Assembly: GCA_964433755.1 (NCBI GenBank)
Contig: CAYSSR010000001.1
Location: forward strand, 868,001 to 932,000
Source: JAUVXJ01 sp964433755
GTDB taxonomy: Bacteria > Chloroflexota > Anaerolineae > UBA7937 > B3-Chlor
Length of the DNA: 64,000 bases
Direction: 5' to 3'
Shown one piece after another: positions 17,983 through 26,109 of the stretch. Position 1 is the first letter of the stretch. Each line of letters begins with the position of its first letter. The position numbers and the translations under genes are program-made. A model generated the notes under the pieces. The model did not search any database. It saw only the letters and a program-made list of their open reading frames with translations, and was not told the origin of the DNA.

Positions 17983-19347
17983 ATGTCAGCATCTCGCAAA
18001 GCGCAGCGTCTGGTGGTTATCGGCGGAGTAGCTGCAGGCATGAGTGCAGCAGCTCGCGCCAGGCGTCTCGATCCGGATCTGGAGATCGTGGTCTACGAGC
18101 GAACGGGCTACGTCTCCTACGGCTCCTGCGGGCTGCCTTACTTGATCGCGGGGGTCGTGGCGGAGGCCAACCAGTTGATCGCCAGGACGCCGGAGCAGTT
18201 TGCCAAACAGGGCATAGAGACCCACACCCATCACGAGGTGCTGGCCATAGACGTGAGCAAGAAGATGCTCAAGGTGCACGACCTCGATGGCGGAAGCGAG
18301 TTCTCCGTGGCCTACGACAGGCTCGTTCTCGGCACAGGCGGCAGCGCGATCCGGCCGCCCATCGCGGGAATCGATCTGGAGGGACTCTTCGTGGTCCGGA
18401 CGGTGGAGGATGGAGTCGCGATCAACCACTTCCTGGCTCAGAGGCGGCCTCGCCGTGCCGTGATCATAGGCGGAGGGTACATCGGAGTGGAGGTAGCCGA
18501 GGCCCTCGTGCAGCGGGGGCTGAGCTGTACGATACTGAACAGGCCGCCGCAGCTCCTGGACAACTTCGATCCCGACGTGGCAGAGCTGATGCAGAGTGAA
18601 CTGGAGAGGAACGGCGTCACCGTCTCTGTGGGAGACACAGCTCACGCCATCGAGGGCGACGCTCGAGGTCAGGTGCGCGCCGTGGTCTCTCAGCAAGGGC
18701 GATACGAGGCGGATGTGGCGCTCGTTGGGGCGGGTGTGAGGGCGGAATCCCAACTGGCCCAGGCGGCAGGAATCGAACTCGGTGTCAAAGGCGCTATCGC
18801 CGTGGACCAGGCGATGCGCACCAACATCCCCGACGTCTACGCGGCGGGGGATTGTGCCGAGACCTATCACGTGCTGCTCGCCGGGCCTTCGTACGTGCCC
18901 CTGGGCTCGACGGCCAACAAACAAGGGCGTGTGGCTGGGACCAACGTTGCTGGCGGTGAGGCTGTGTTCCAGGGCGTGGTGGGCACGGCCATCACGAAGG
19001 CCTTCGATGTGGGCGTGGCCGTCACTGGACTGACGGAGAAGACTGCGCGGGATCTGGGACTCCCGGCGAAGTCGGTCAGCATCGAGCACGGCTCGAGAGC
19101 ACACTACTATCCCAGCCCCGGACCCGTTCGCATCAAGCTCGTTTGGGACACCGGGGATGGAAAGCTGCTGGGCGCTCAGATCGCGGGGCCGGTAGCGGAG
19201 GCCAAGCGGATAGACGTCTTTGCCACGGCACTTCACCATGGACTGACCATAGAGGACCTTCAGAAGCTGGACCTTGGCTATGCTCCTCCATTTGCCCCTG
19301 TCTGGGACCCCATCCTGGTAGCGGCCAACGTTGCCGCCAAGAACTGA
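17983..19347 (+). CDS. CoA-disulfide reductase / NADH oxidase-like flavoprotein
   Basis: 454-residue FAD- and NAD(P)H-dependent reductase that keeps CoA reduced or consumes oxygen in anaerobes. FAD Rossmann motif VIGGVAAGMSAAARARR at residues 9-25; single redox cysteine in SYGSCGLPY, the CoA-disulfide reductase signature; second Rossmann motif RAVIIGGGYIGVEVAEAL; FAD contact VYAAGDCAE. The C-terminal dimerisation domain is typical. The start is ATG 17983, with GGAGG 5 nt upstream. CoADR, NADH oxidase and polysulfide reductase share this scaffold, so the physiological substrate is uncertain. The following acyl-CoA synthetase, 11 nt away, makes a CoA link reasonable. Confidence 0.88.
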   Translation: MSASRKAQRLVVIGGVAAGMSAAARARRLDPDLEIVVYERTGYVSYGSCGLPYLIAGVVAEANQLIARTPEQFAKQGIETHTHHEVLAIDVSKKMLKVHDLDGGSEFSVAYDRLVLGTGGSAIRPPIAGIDLEGLFVVRTVEDGVAINHFLAQRRPRRAVIIGGGYIGVEVAEALVQRGLSCTILNRPPQLLDNFDPDVAELMQSELERNGVTVSVGDTAHAIEGDARGQVRAVVSQQGRYEADVALVGAGVRAESQLAQAAGIELGVKGAIAVDQAMRTNIPDVYAAGDCAETYHVLLAGPSYVPLGSTANKQGRVAGTNVAGGEAVFQGVVGTAITKAFDVGVAVTGLTEKTARDLGLPAKSVSIEHGSRAHYYPSPGPVRIKLVWDTGDGKLLGAQIAGPVAEAKRIDVFATALHHGLTIEDLQKLDLGYAPPFAPVWDPILVAANVAAKN

Positions 19348-19358
19348 GGACACGGCTT

Positions 19359-20942
19359 GTGGTACTGACTGAGGTGCTGCGAAAGGCCGTCCGCCTGTAC
19401 CCTGGTAAACGGGCTGTTGTGTGCGGGGGCCAGTCGTGGACCTATGCGGAGTTCGCTGAGCGAGTCAACCGGTTGTCGCAAGCCCTGCTGGCGTTGGGCG
19501 TGGGCAGAGGCGACAGGGTAGCCATCCTGCACCGTAACTGCCACCGGTACCTGGAATGCTACTTCGGTGTGATGCAGCTAGGGGCGGTCCTCGTTCCCCT
19601 GAACTACCGGTTGATTCCTTCCGATTGGCAGAACACGATCGAAGACTCGGGGTCGCGGCTGGTCTTGGTGGAGGAGGTCTTTCGCGAGAGACTGGAGTCC
19701 GTTGCGGATACGCTGAGAGAGTTGGCGGACGTGGTGTGGTGCCCTGGAGAATCGACAACTCCCAGGGCGGAATCCTCGTCTGCTGGCTATGAGTCACTGT
19801 TGAGTGCGGCCAGCCCCGAGCCGCCGCCTCCGGTGGATATCGATTCGGAGGACGCCGCGCAGATCTACTACACCAGTGGGACCACGGGGCAGGGCAAGGG
19901 TGTGGTGCTCACCCATGGCAACGTATCCGTGCACGCTCTGGGGACCATCGCGGAGTTCAGGCTGGACGACGGAGACGTTTGGCTTCACGCGGCCCCCATG
20001 TTTCACCTCGCTGACGGCTGGGCGACTTGGTCCGTGACGTGGGTTGGTGGGGTGCACGTAATGGTGCCCGAGTTCCGGGAGCGTGTGGTCTTGGAGGCCA
20101 TAGCGAGGGAAGGAGTAACCGCGACCAACTTGATACCCACCATGCTGAACTCGTTGGTGAACTACCCACAGGTCCAGGAGTACGACTACTCCAGTCTCCG
20201 TCTTCTGTTGACGGGCGGCTCCGCTGTCGCCAGGAGTCTGGTCGAGCGAGCGATGGAGACGTTTGACTGCGACTTCGCCCAGACCTATGGCATGACGGAA
20301 ACGAGTCCTTATCTCACGGTGTCCACGTTGAAGGATCACCTGCGCACCCTTAGCGCCGAGGAACAGATGCGCTTCAGGGCCAGCACGGGGCGCGAGTTCA
20401 TCACTGTGGAGTTGAGAGTGGTCGACGAGCAGGGAGTGGATGTGCGCCAGGACGGAGAGCAGGTCGGCGAGATCATCGTGCGCGGTGACAGCGTGATGAA
20501 GGAGTACTGGAACCTACCTGAGCTTACGGAACGGACCTTCGAGGACGGCTGGTTACACACCGGTGACATGGCGATCATGGACGAGGAGGGATACGTCACC
20601 ATCGTCGATCGCAAGCGCGACATGATCATCACTGGCGGGGAGAACGTCTACTCTGTGGAGGTGGAGAACGTGCTCTATTCCCATCCGGCCATCCTGGAGG
20701 CGGCGGTGATCGGTGTGCCGGACGAGCACTGGGGTGAGGCCGTCAAGGCGCTGGTTGTGCTGAAGGAGGGCCAGGAGGTCTCCGAGGAAGAGGTGATACG
20801 GTTCTGCAAGGACAGAATGGCCCACTTCAAGGCGCCCAAGTCGGTGGATTTCCTACCCTCACTGCCCCGAACCGGGTCGGCCAAGATCGCCAAGTCTGTG
20901 CTCAGGGAAGGCTACTGGACGGATACAACGAAGCGGATCTAG
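19359..20942 (+). CDS. AMP-dependent acyl-CoA synthetase / ligase
   Basis: 527-residue adenylate-forming enzyme (ANL superfamily) that activates a carboxylic acid to acyl-AMP and then to acyl-CoA. Motifs: P-loop YYTSGTTGQGKGVVLTH, TYGMTETSPYL, DGWLHTGDMAIMDEEGYV, the hinge DRKRDMIITGGENVYSVEVE, and the catalytic Lys in PRTGSAKIAKSVL. The start is GTG 19359, with GAGGA 8 nt upstream and 11 nt after the reductase stop. It resembles medium- or long-chain fatty acyl-CoA ligases; the acid is not predictable. It ends 79 nt before the convergent maturation protease gene, with no obvious terminator between them. Confidence 0.9.
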   Translation: MVLTEVLRKAVRLYPGKRAVVCGGQSWTYAEFAERVNRLSQALLALGVGRGDRVAILHRNCHRYLECYFGVMQLGAVLVPLNYRLIPSDWQNTIEDSGSRLVLVEEVFRERLESVADTLRELADVVWCPGESTTPRAESSSAGYESLLSAASPEPPPPVDIDSEDAAQIYYTSGTTGQGKGVVLTHGNVSVHALGTIAEFRLDDGDVWLHAAPMFHLADGWATWSVTWVGGVHVMVPEFRERVVLEAIAREGVTATNLIPTMLNSLVNYPQVQEYDYSSLRLLLTGGSAVARSLVERAMETFDCDFAQTYGMTETSPYLTVSTLKDHLRTLSAEEQMRFRASTGREFITVELRVVDEQGVDVRQDGEQVGEIIVRGDSVMKEYWNLPELTERTFEDGWLHTGDMAIMDEEGYVTIVDRKRDMIITGGENVYSVEVENVLYSHPAILEAAVIGVPDEHWGEAVKALVVLKEGQEVSEEEVIRFCKDRMAHFKAPKSVDFLPSLPRTGSAKIAKSVLREGYWTDTTKRI

Positions 20943-21021
20943 TAGGGCGTGGCTGGCACGGATGGCCGCGGGTAGCCTCGTGCACCCGGCGCTGACGCCG
21001 TAGCACCATCCGAGCCCGGCG

Positions 21022-21507
21022 TCACGACGAACTCCCCGTCGTCGAGAACTCCCTCTGTATGGCGTCCAGCAGAAGCCCCATTTGTCGCTCTACTGGCGGT
21101 GACAGGCTCGTGTTCCAGTCCATGGTTTCCGGCTGCACCGCGTAGATCACGACGGGCGGAAGGTCCCGACCCAGGTACTCGCCCAGTCTGAGGATCTCCA
21201 GTACTTCAGACTGGTGCAGCGACAGAGGGACCTCTCTGTCTTCAGTGGGGATGTCCTCGGGTGTGAAGCGAAACAGACTCCCCGGTGGCTCTCCCGCGTC
21301 GACGGCGTCGATGATGATCACCTTGGCGTAGCCATCTATGAGGCCCAGGAGGTCGACTCCTGCGGTTCCTCCGTCCACGACGTCCACGTGGGGCGGCAGT
21401 GCTTTCTCCCGCAGCTTCAGGACCGCTTGGATGCCCACGCCTTCGTCTCCGAGAAGCACATTGCCGACCCCGAGCACGAGCGTCCGCCCTTCCCGTTGCT
21501 CCTTCAT
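21022..21507 (-). CDS. [NiFe] hydrogenase maturation protease (HycI/HyaD family)
   Basis: 161-residue endopeptidase that clips the C-terminal peptide of the hydrogenase large subunit after nickel insertion. Signature VLGVGNVLLGDEGVGIQAV at the N-terminus includes the nickel-sensing Glu/Asp; VVDGGTAGVDLLGLI and IIIDAVDAGEPPG follow, and His in LSLHQSEVLEIL is the other expected ligand. The start is ATG 21507, with AGGA just upstream; longer reading frames beyond it cross a hairpin. It is the last gene of the leftward Wood-Ljungdahl block, 145 nt after folD. Its natural substrate is the large subunit at 28062-29621, which retains a 15-residue tail past its L2 histidine. Confidence 0.92.
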   Translation of the reverse strand: MKEQREGRTLVLGVGNVLLGDEGVGIQAVLKLREKALPPHVDVVDGGTAGVDLLGLIDGYAKVIIIDAVDAGEPPGSLFRFTPEDIPTEDREVPLSLHQSEVLEILRLGEYLGRDLPPVVIYAVQPETMDWNTSLSPPVERQMGLLLDAIQREFSTTGSSS

Positions 21508-21525
21508 CGATCCTGTCCACAGACA

Positions 21526-21559
21526 ACTCCCAGGGGGTTGGCATGAACCCCCTGGGAGT
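21526..21559. terminator. Strong hairpin between folD and protease gene
   Basis: Perfect 14-bp stem ACTCCCAGGGGGTT / AACCCCCTGGGAGT with a 6-nt loop. It has no T-run on either strand. On the minus strand it lies 19 nt before the protease ATG, so it may be an attenuator, an RNA-processing site or a mobile palindrome rather than a terminator. Confidence 0.5.
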
Positions 21560-21575
21560 GATGTAGGCTGTATTC

Positions 21576-21594
21576 CGGCGTGCAAAGCACGCCG
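21576..21594. repeat. Short hairpin CGGCGTGC-AAA-GCACGCCG
   Basis: Perfect 8-bp stem with a 3-nt loop next to the larger hairpin, in the folD-protease spacer. No T-run follows. Confidence 0.5.
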
Positions 21595-21652
21595 CTGTCT
21601 CTCGTCCCCTTGGCCACGCAAACGAAGACTGTAGCCGCGACTGGAGACACGT

Positions 21653-22540
21653 CTAGGCTTCTACTTCGCCTGCCATGATGCGCCTTGCTGCCTTGGCGCA
21701 GTTCTTGAGCAGCATGGCGATGGTCAGTGGGCCGACCCCGCCAGGAACTGGTGTGATGGCCGAGGCGACTTCCTTCACCTCATCGAACTTCACGTCGCCA
21801 CCCCACCGCCAGCCCTTCTCGATGCTGGGATCCTCTACGCGGCTGATGCCCACGTCCACGACCACCGCGCCGGGCTTCACCATGTCTGCTTTGATCAGGT
21901 CGGGGACTCCCACCGCAGCGACCAGAATGTCGGCCCGCCTCGTTTCCGCGGCGAGATCGCGCGTGCGGGTGTGGCAAATGGTGGGCGTCGCGTGCTCCCG
22001 GACGCAGAGCATGTAGAAGGGCTTCCCCACGATGTTGCTGCGTCCCACGATGGTCACATTCTGCCCGTAGAGAGGGAGATCCTCCCTCTTGAGCATCTCC
22101 ACGACACCGCTGGGCGTGGCAGGGACCAGACACTCCTCACCAAGGGAGAGGAGCCCGACGTTGACGGGGTTGAGGCCGTCCACGTCTTTGGCGGGCGAGA
22201 TGCGCCGCTGTAGGGCTTTCTCGTCCACCTGATCGGGAACGGGCAGTTGCACGAACAGGCCATGCACGGTCTCGTCGGCGTTGAGCCTGTCTATCAGGTC
22301 GAGCACCTCTTCCGTGGTGACCGTGGACGGCAGATGGTGAGTTTGGGAGCGAATGCCCACGTTCTCGCAGGCGCGTCCTTTGTTGCGTACGTAGATGGCG
22401 CTGGCTGGGTTGTCTCCTATGAGGATAACCTCGAGACCAGGAGCCGTCCCATACTTGGCGGTGATTTCTGCGACCTCCTCTTTGACTTCCTCCCTGATCT
22501 GCGCAGCCATCGCTTTGCCATCGATGATCTTGGCCGTCAT
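21653..22540 (-). CDS. folD: Bifunctional methylene-THF dehydrogenase / methenyl-THF cyclohydrolase
   Basis: Interconverts 10-formyl-THF, methenyl-THF and methylene-THF with NAD(P)H, the two middle steps of the methyl branch. 295 residues, the standard size. Active-site Lys54 is seen in YVRNKGRACENVG; LFVQLPVP, KDVDGLNP, CLVPATPSGVVEML and the Rossmann segment VTIVGRSNIVGKP follow; the C-terminus has ITPVPGGVGPLTIAMLL. Because this enzyme has both activities, no separate fchA is needed. It lies 129 nt downstream of metF in the leftward operon, consistent with a role in acetyl-CoA synthesis as well as C1 biosynthesis. Confidence 0.96.
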   Translation of the reverse strand: MTAKIIDGKAMAAQIREEVKEEVAEITAKYGTAPGLEVILIGDNPASAIYVRNKGRACENVGIRSQTHHLPSTVTTEEVLDLIDRLNADETVHGLFVQLPVPDQVDEKALQRRISPAKDVDGLNPVNVGLLSLGEECLVPATPSGVVEMLKREDLPLYGQNVTIVGRSNIVGKPFYMLCVREHATPTICHTRTRDLAAETRRADILVAAVGVPDLIKADMVKPGAVVVDVGISRVEDPSIEKGWRWGGDVKFDEVKEVASAITPVPGGVGPLTIAMLLKNCAKAARRIMAGEVEA

Positions 22541-22669
22541 GCGTTCTGTCTCCCTTCTTTGTTGTCCTGGCGAATCGACCTGGGGTCTTGCCAGTGTTTG
22601 TCTCCAGTTGACTATGCGTGTGTCGATGCTGAATCCCCGGCCGTCTCTTCCACACCCGGACGACTCTGG

Positions 22670-23536
22670 CTATAGGCCAGCTTCCTGTAGGACGTCGGGC
22701 ACCCACTTCTCCCAACCAAGGGCCATGATGTGTACTCCCTGGCACAGGTCTTTCATGCCCTTGACCAGCTCGGCTGCGATCTCGATGCTGGTGGCCACCT
22801 TGTCCTTGGTGTCTTCCATACGGTTGACGAGACGGTCAGGCACGTGGACGCCGGCCACGTTGCGATTCATGAAGCGCGCCATACCAGCCGACTTGAGGAG
22901 AATGATTCCTCCGAGGACCGGGACGTCCAGGTTGTCGACTCGTCCCATGAACTGCTTGAACTGGTCGAGATCGTAGACCGCTTGGGTCTGGAAGAACTCG
23001 GCGCCCGCCGTGATCTTGTTCTCCATCTTGATGATCTGAGGTTCCACCGGGTCGGCGCCGGGGCTGACCACGGCGCCGATGCAGAACTCCGGCGTGCCGA
23101 GAAGCTCCTTGCCGGCGAGGTCGTGGCCCGCACACAACGTCTTCACGGTGTGGATCAGGGACACGGAATCCAGATCGAACACCGGCTTGGCATCAGGGTG
23201 GTCTCCCAGGGAGACGTAGTCGCCGGTGAGGCAGAGGACGTTCTCGATCCCCAGTGTGTAGGCGCTGAGAAGGTCCGACTGGAGGGCTATGCGATTCCGA
23301 TCCCTGCAAGTGACCTGGAAGATGGGTTCGGCCCCTCTTTGCTTCAGGAGGTGGCTCACCGAGAGAGATCCCAGCCTCATCACTGAACTCTGCTGGTCGG
23401 TGACGTTGAAGGCGTGAACCTTGTCCAGGAGCAAGTCCACCTCTTCGAACATCTTCGTAGTGTCGACCCCTTTGGGGGGGCCAGCCTCTGAGGTGATCAC
23501 AAACTTGCCATCGGTGAAGAGATCCGTGAGTTTCAT
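22670..23536 (-). CDS. metF: Methylene-THF reductase, catalytic subunit MetF (copy 1)
   Basis: 288-residue TIM-barrel flavoprotein that reduces methylene-THF to methyl-THF. Catalytic Glu17 in ITSEAGPPKGVDT; NVTDQQSSVMRLGS, FQVTCRDRNRIALQSDLLSAY and LCLTGDYVSLGDHP are MTHFR hallmarks; AEFFQTQAVYDLDQF follows. It is the short MetF type that works with a MetV partner. The start overlaps the metV stop by 4 nt (ATGA), so the two proteins are translationally coupled and probably form a MetVF heterodimer. Residues for direct NADH use cannot be judged by eye. A second, diverged copy lies at 25158-26075. Confidence 0.93.
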   Translation of the reverse strand: MKLTDLFTDGKFVITSEAGPPKGVDTTKMFEEVDLLLDKVHAFNVTDQQSSVMRLGSLSVSHLLKQRGAEPIFQVTCRDRNRIALQSDLLSAYTLGIENVLCLTGDYVSLGDHPDAKPVFDLDSVSLIHTVKTLCAGHDLAGKELLGTPEFCIGAVVSPGADPVEPQIIKMENKITAGAEFFQTQAVYDLDQFKQFMGRVDNLDVPVLGGIILLKSAGMARFMNRNVAGVHVPDRLVNRMEDTKDKVATSIEIAAELVKGMKDLCQGVHIMALGWEKWVPDVLQEAGL

Positions 23537-24228
23537 GCTTTCGTCTCCGTCCGCTCCTCTGCTTGCTCCAGTGCCCAGAACGTCGTCGATCGCAGTGACT
23601 TTGGTGGTTCCGCTCGGGCGTAGTCACGTGGCAAGTGTATCCCCCTCAGCTTGTCGAGGCGACCCAGCTTCTCGAGACGTTCGTAGATCAACTGCCACCC
23701 ACAGGGCCGAACCTCGGGCTGGTGTTCGCACCTGCCGTCGCGGGCACCGCCGCAGGGGCCATTGACCAGACTCTTCGTACAGGCGGTGATGGGGCAGATG
23801 CCGCCGGTATAGTCCAGCAGGCAGTCGCCGCACTCGGCGCAGCGCTCACTACCCCGCCACTCCCCGTGAGATCCTCCCATGGAGAGTGTGTTGCACCCCG
23901 GATGGATGGTCTTGTCCACCGATGCTGCAGTCGCCTGCACGCCCACTCCGCAACACATGACCAGGATCGAGTCGCTAGCCATGATCCGGTCGCGGAAGGG
24001 CTGAAGGCCGGTCTTGACGAGGGCCTTCTGGCAGAGGAAATCGAGCACCGTCCAGCCTGAAATGGTCTTGCCCGCTGCCTCGAGGCTGTCCTTCATCCCC
24101 AGGACTTCGTCTTCGCCGCCGGTATGCGATGCCTCAGCACACCCGTGGCAGCCTAGCAGGAAGACCGTGCTCTCACCCTCGAGGGAGTGCAAGATCTCTT
24201 CCAACGGTTTCTGTTCAGAGACAAGCAT
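23533..24228 (-). CDS. metV: MetV: Fe-S partner of methylene-THF reductase (copy 1)
   Basis: 231-residue cysteine-rich protein of the MTHFR C-terminal/MetV family, which in acetogens binds MetF and passes electrons to its flavin. N-terminal motif LLGCHGCAEASHTGGEDE and middle motif MCCGVGVQA, then a dense Cys region CAECGDC...CPITACTKS...NGPCGG...CEH...PCGWQLIYERL. These can hold [4Fe-4S] clusters and zinc, as in Moorella and Acetobacterium MetV (established knowledge of the family). It overlaps metF copy 1 by 4 nt. A second MetV lies next to the hydrogenase genes at 30526-31221. Confidence 0.9.
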   Translation of the reverse strand: MLVSEQKPLEEILHSLEGESTVFLLGCHGCAEASHTGGEDEVLGMKDSLEAAGKTISGWTVLDFLCQKALVKTGLQPFRDRIMASDSILVMCCGVGVQATAASVDKTIHPGCNTLSMGGSHGEWRGSERCAECGDCLLDYTGGICPITACTKSLVNGPCGGARDGRCEHQPEVRPCGWQLIYERLEKLGRLDKLRGIHLPRDYARAEPPKSLRSTTFWALEQAEERTETKA

Positions 24229-24297
24229 TTCCTACCTTTCCTTCTCTAGTCATTGTTACTCACAGAGATGGACCCCCGGTTCCCGACCACAGGGCGA

Positions 24298-24696
24298 CTA
24301 CTCCGTGCTCTGCTCCAGGAACTTCTGCACTCGCCTGAGCAGCTCCTCTGGGGCGACCGGTTTGTCCACGTAGTCGTCAGCCTCCAGCATCATGCCGTCC
24401 GTCAACGAGAAGGCCGTCTCGCCCATCTGCTGTGAGAGACTGGTCAGCATGATCACCGGGATCTTGGACAGCTCCGGGTCGCTCTTGAGAGCCTCACAGA
24501 CCTTGAAGCCGTGTTGCTCAGGCATGATGATATCCAGGATGATCAGGTCGGGGTCTACGTCTCTGACTCTGCGGAGCGCTTCGTCGCCATTGTGGGCTAC
24601 GGCGACCTCGTATGGAGCGCTCTCCAACACGATCTTCGTCGCCTCCACGAAGTCAGGATCATCGTCGACGAGCAGTATTCTTGCGGGGTTGGTCAT
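24298..24696 (-). CDS. Stand-alone response regulator receiver (second of a pair)
   Basis: 132-residue CheY-like receiver with no output domain. Acidic pocket DDD at residues 11-13, phospho-acceptor Asp55 (LIILDIIMP), Thr/Ser in MLTSL at about 85 and Lys112 (YVDKPV). It is closely related to the receiver encoded immediately upstream (24740-25135), with the same residue numbering and the same inserted loop before the KP motif. The start is ATG 24696, with AGGAGG 8 nt upstream; a longer frame lacks receiver homology. The likely phosphodonor is the histidine kinase at 26110-27993 in the same operon. Output must be by protein-protein contact. Confidence 0.92.
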   Translation of the reverse strand: MTNPARILLVDDDPDFVEATKIVLESAPYEVAVAHNGDEALRRVRDVDPDLIILDIIMPEQHGFKVCEALKSDPELSKIPVIMLTSLSQQMGETAFSLTDGMMLEADDYVDKPVAPEELLRRVQKFLEQSTE

Positions 24697-24739
24697 TTGC
24701 TTCCTCCTGTCTGGCTTTCGCTTCTTCGTCCACTGGTGC

Positions 24740-25135
24740 TCACTCGCCGAGCTCAAGCAGGTTCTTGACCCGATCGAGGAGGTCTGGTGGGGAGATCGGC
24801 TTCTCCACATAGTCCTGCACATCCATCGCGAGGCCGGTTTCCAGTTCGTATCGCCTGCGACTGGCGTCCTCGCGAACGGAGGTGAGGATCAGAATGGGTA
24901 TCTTGGCGTACTTCGGGTTGTCCCTCAGCTCTCGGACGACAGCGAACCCGTCCTTGTGGGGCATAAGCAGATCCAGGACTATCAGGTGCGGGGCGTCTGC
25001 TCTCACCTTGTCTACGCATTCGATGCCGTCGCGCGCTGTCTCGATCTGGTACGGCTGTGTGCTGAGGATGGTGGTGATGGCATCCAGAATGTCGGGATCG
25101 TCATCAACCACCAGAACCTTCGGTTGTGTGCTCAT
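24740..25135 (-). CDS. Stand-alone response regulator receiver (first of a pair)
   Basis: 131-residue receiver domain. Asp11-13, phospho-acceptor Asp55 in LIVLDLLMP, TSV at about 85 and Lys112 in YVEKPIS are all present. ATG 25135 is chosen because GGAGG sits about 8 nt upstream, whereas the ATG at 25144 directly abuts that site. It is separated from metF copy 2 by 22 nt and from the second receiver by 43 nt. The two receivers probably arose by tandem duplication. No DNA-binding domain is present, so they may act as phosphate sinks or allosteric partners of a metabolic complex; that is inference. Confidence 0.92.
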   Translation of the reverse strand: MSTQPKVLVVDDDPDILDAITTILSTQPYQIETARDGIECVDKVRADAPHLIVLDLLMPHKDGFAVVRELRDNPKYAKIPILILTSVREDASRRRYELETGLAMDVQDYVEKPISPPDLLDRVKNLLELGE

Positions 25136-25157
25136 TTGCCCCATCCTCCAGGTGGCA

Positions 25158-26075
25158 TCATACTATGGGTCGAGGAAGAAGACCTACTCTCTCGACGATC
25201 TCGGGGACGATCTCCTCCCAGGCCACAGCCATGATGTGAATCCCTCGGACTCCAGGGATCTCGCGAATCTGCTCTATGAGCTCGCAAGCGATGTTCACAC
25301 CTTCTTCCTTGGCGTCGGACGCGCGTTCCATCCTCTTCACCATCTCGTCGGGGATCATCAGGCCGGCGACGTACTTCTTCATGTAGCGAGCCATGCCAGC
25401 CGACTTCATGGGAATGATCCCGGCCAGGATGTGTGTCCGCCGGTGCAGGCCCTGCTCACAAACCATCTCCATCCATTTGGCGAAGCGTGGTATGTCGAAC
25501 ACGGCCTGAGTCTGAATGAAGTCGGCGCCGGCGTTGATCTTCTTGGCCAGCCTGAGCACGCGAAACTCGAAGGGATCGGCGAAGGGATTGGCGGCGCTTC
25601 CGATGAACAGGGGAACATCTCCCGAGATCTTGTCGCCACTCAGGAACACACCTTCGTCTCTCATGGTCCTGGCCATCTGCACGAGCTGGATGGAGTCGAT
25701 GTCGTGAACGTTCTTCGCGGTGGGATGGTTGCCGAACTTCTGATGGTCTCCCGACAAGCACAACAGACTGCTGATGCCCAAGGCTACCGCACCCAGGATG
25801 TCACTCTGCATGGCCAGTCTGTTCCGGTCTCGGGTGACCATTTGCATCACGGCATCAATGCCCAGTTGCCTGAGTATAGCGCACGCCGCCAGACTTGACA
25901 TGCGCACGATGGCCGTCTGGTTGTCAGTGACGTTCATGGCGTCGCAGCAGTCCTTGACGTGTGCGGCCGTCTTGCGGACGAAGTCGGCACTGCCTCCTTT
26001 GGGCGGCCCGATCTCCGTCGTCACCGCGAAGTGACCTTCGGTTAGAACACGCTCCAGGTTGCCTCCACTCTTCAT
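25158..26075 (-). CDS. Methylene-THF reductase MetF-like (copy 2)
   Basis: 305-residue paralogue of MetF. Catalytic Glu21 is kept in VTTEIGPPKGGS; NVTDNQTAIVRMSS, MQMVTRDRNRLAMQSDILGA and LCLSGDHQKFGNHP match the barrel, and ADFIQTQAVFDIPRF aligns with copy 1. It differs in the C-terminal third (RRTHILAGIIPMKSAGMARYMKKYVAG) and is 17 residues longer. No metV adjoins it; it is flanked by the histidine kinase and the receivers. It may pair with MetV copy 2, reduce another pterin or C1 carrier, or take electrons from the HdrA module; sequence alone does not decide. Confidence 0.88.
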   Translation of the reverse strand: MKSGGNLERVLTEGHFAVTTEIGPPKGGSADFVRKTAAHVKDCCDAMNVTDNQTAIVRMSSLAACAILRQLGIDAVMQMVTRDRNRLAMQSDILGAVALGISSLLCLSGDHQKFGNHPTAKNVHDIDSIQLVQMARTMRDEGVFLSGDKISGDVPLFIGSAANPFADPFEFRVLRLAKKINAGADFIQTQAVFDIPRFAKWMEMVCEQGLHRRTHILAGIIPMKSAGMARYMKKYVAGLMIPDEMVKRMERASDAKEEGVNIACELIEQIREIPGVRGIHIMAVAWEEIVPEIVERVGLLPRPIV

Positions 26076-26109
26076 GTGTCCCTACCCGTCCTTGTGACTC
26101 CTCTGGATC

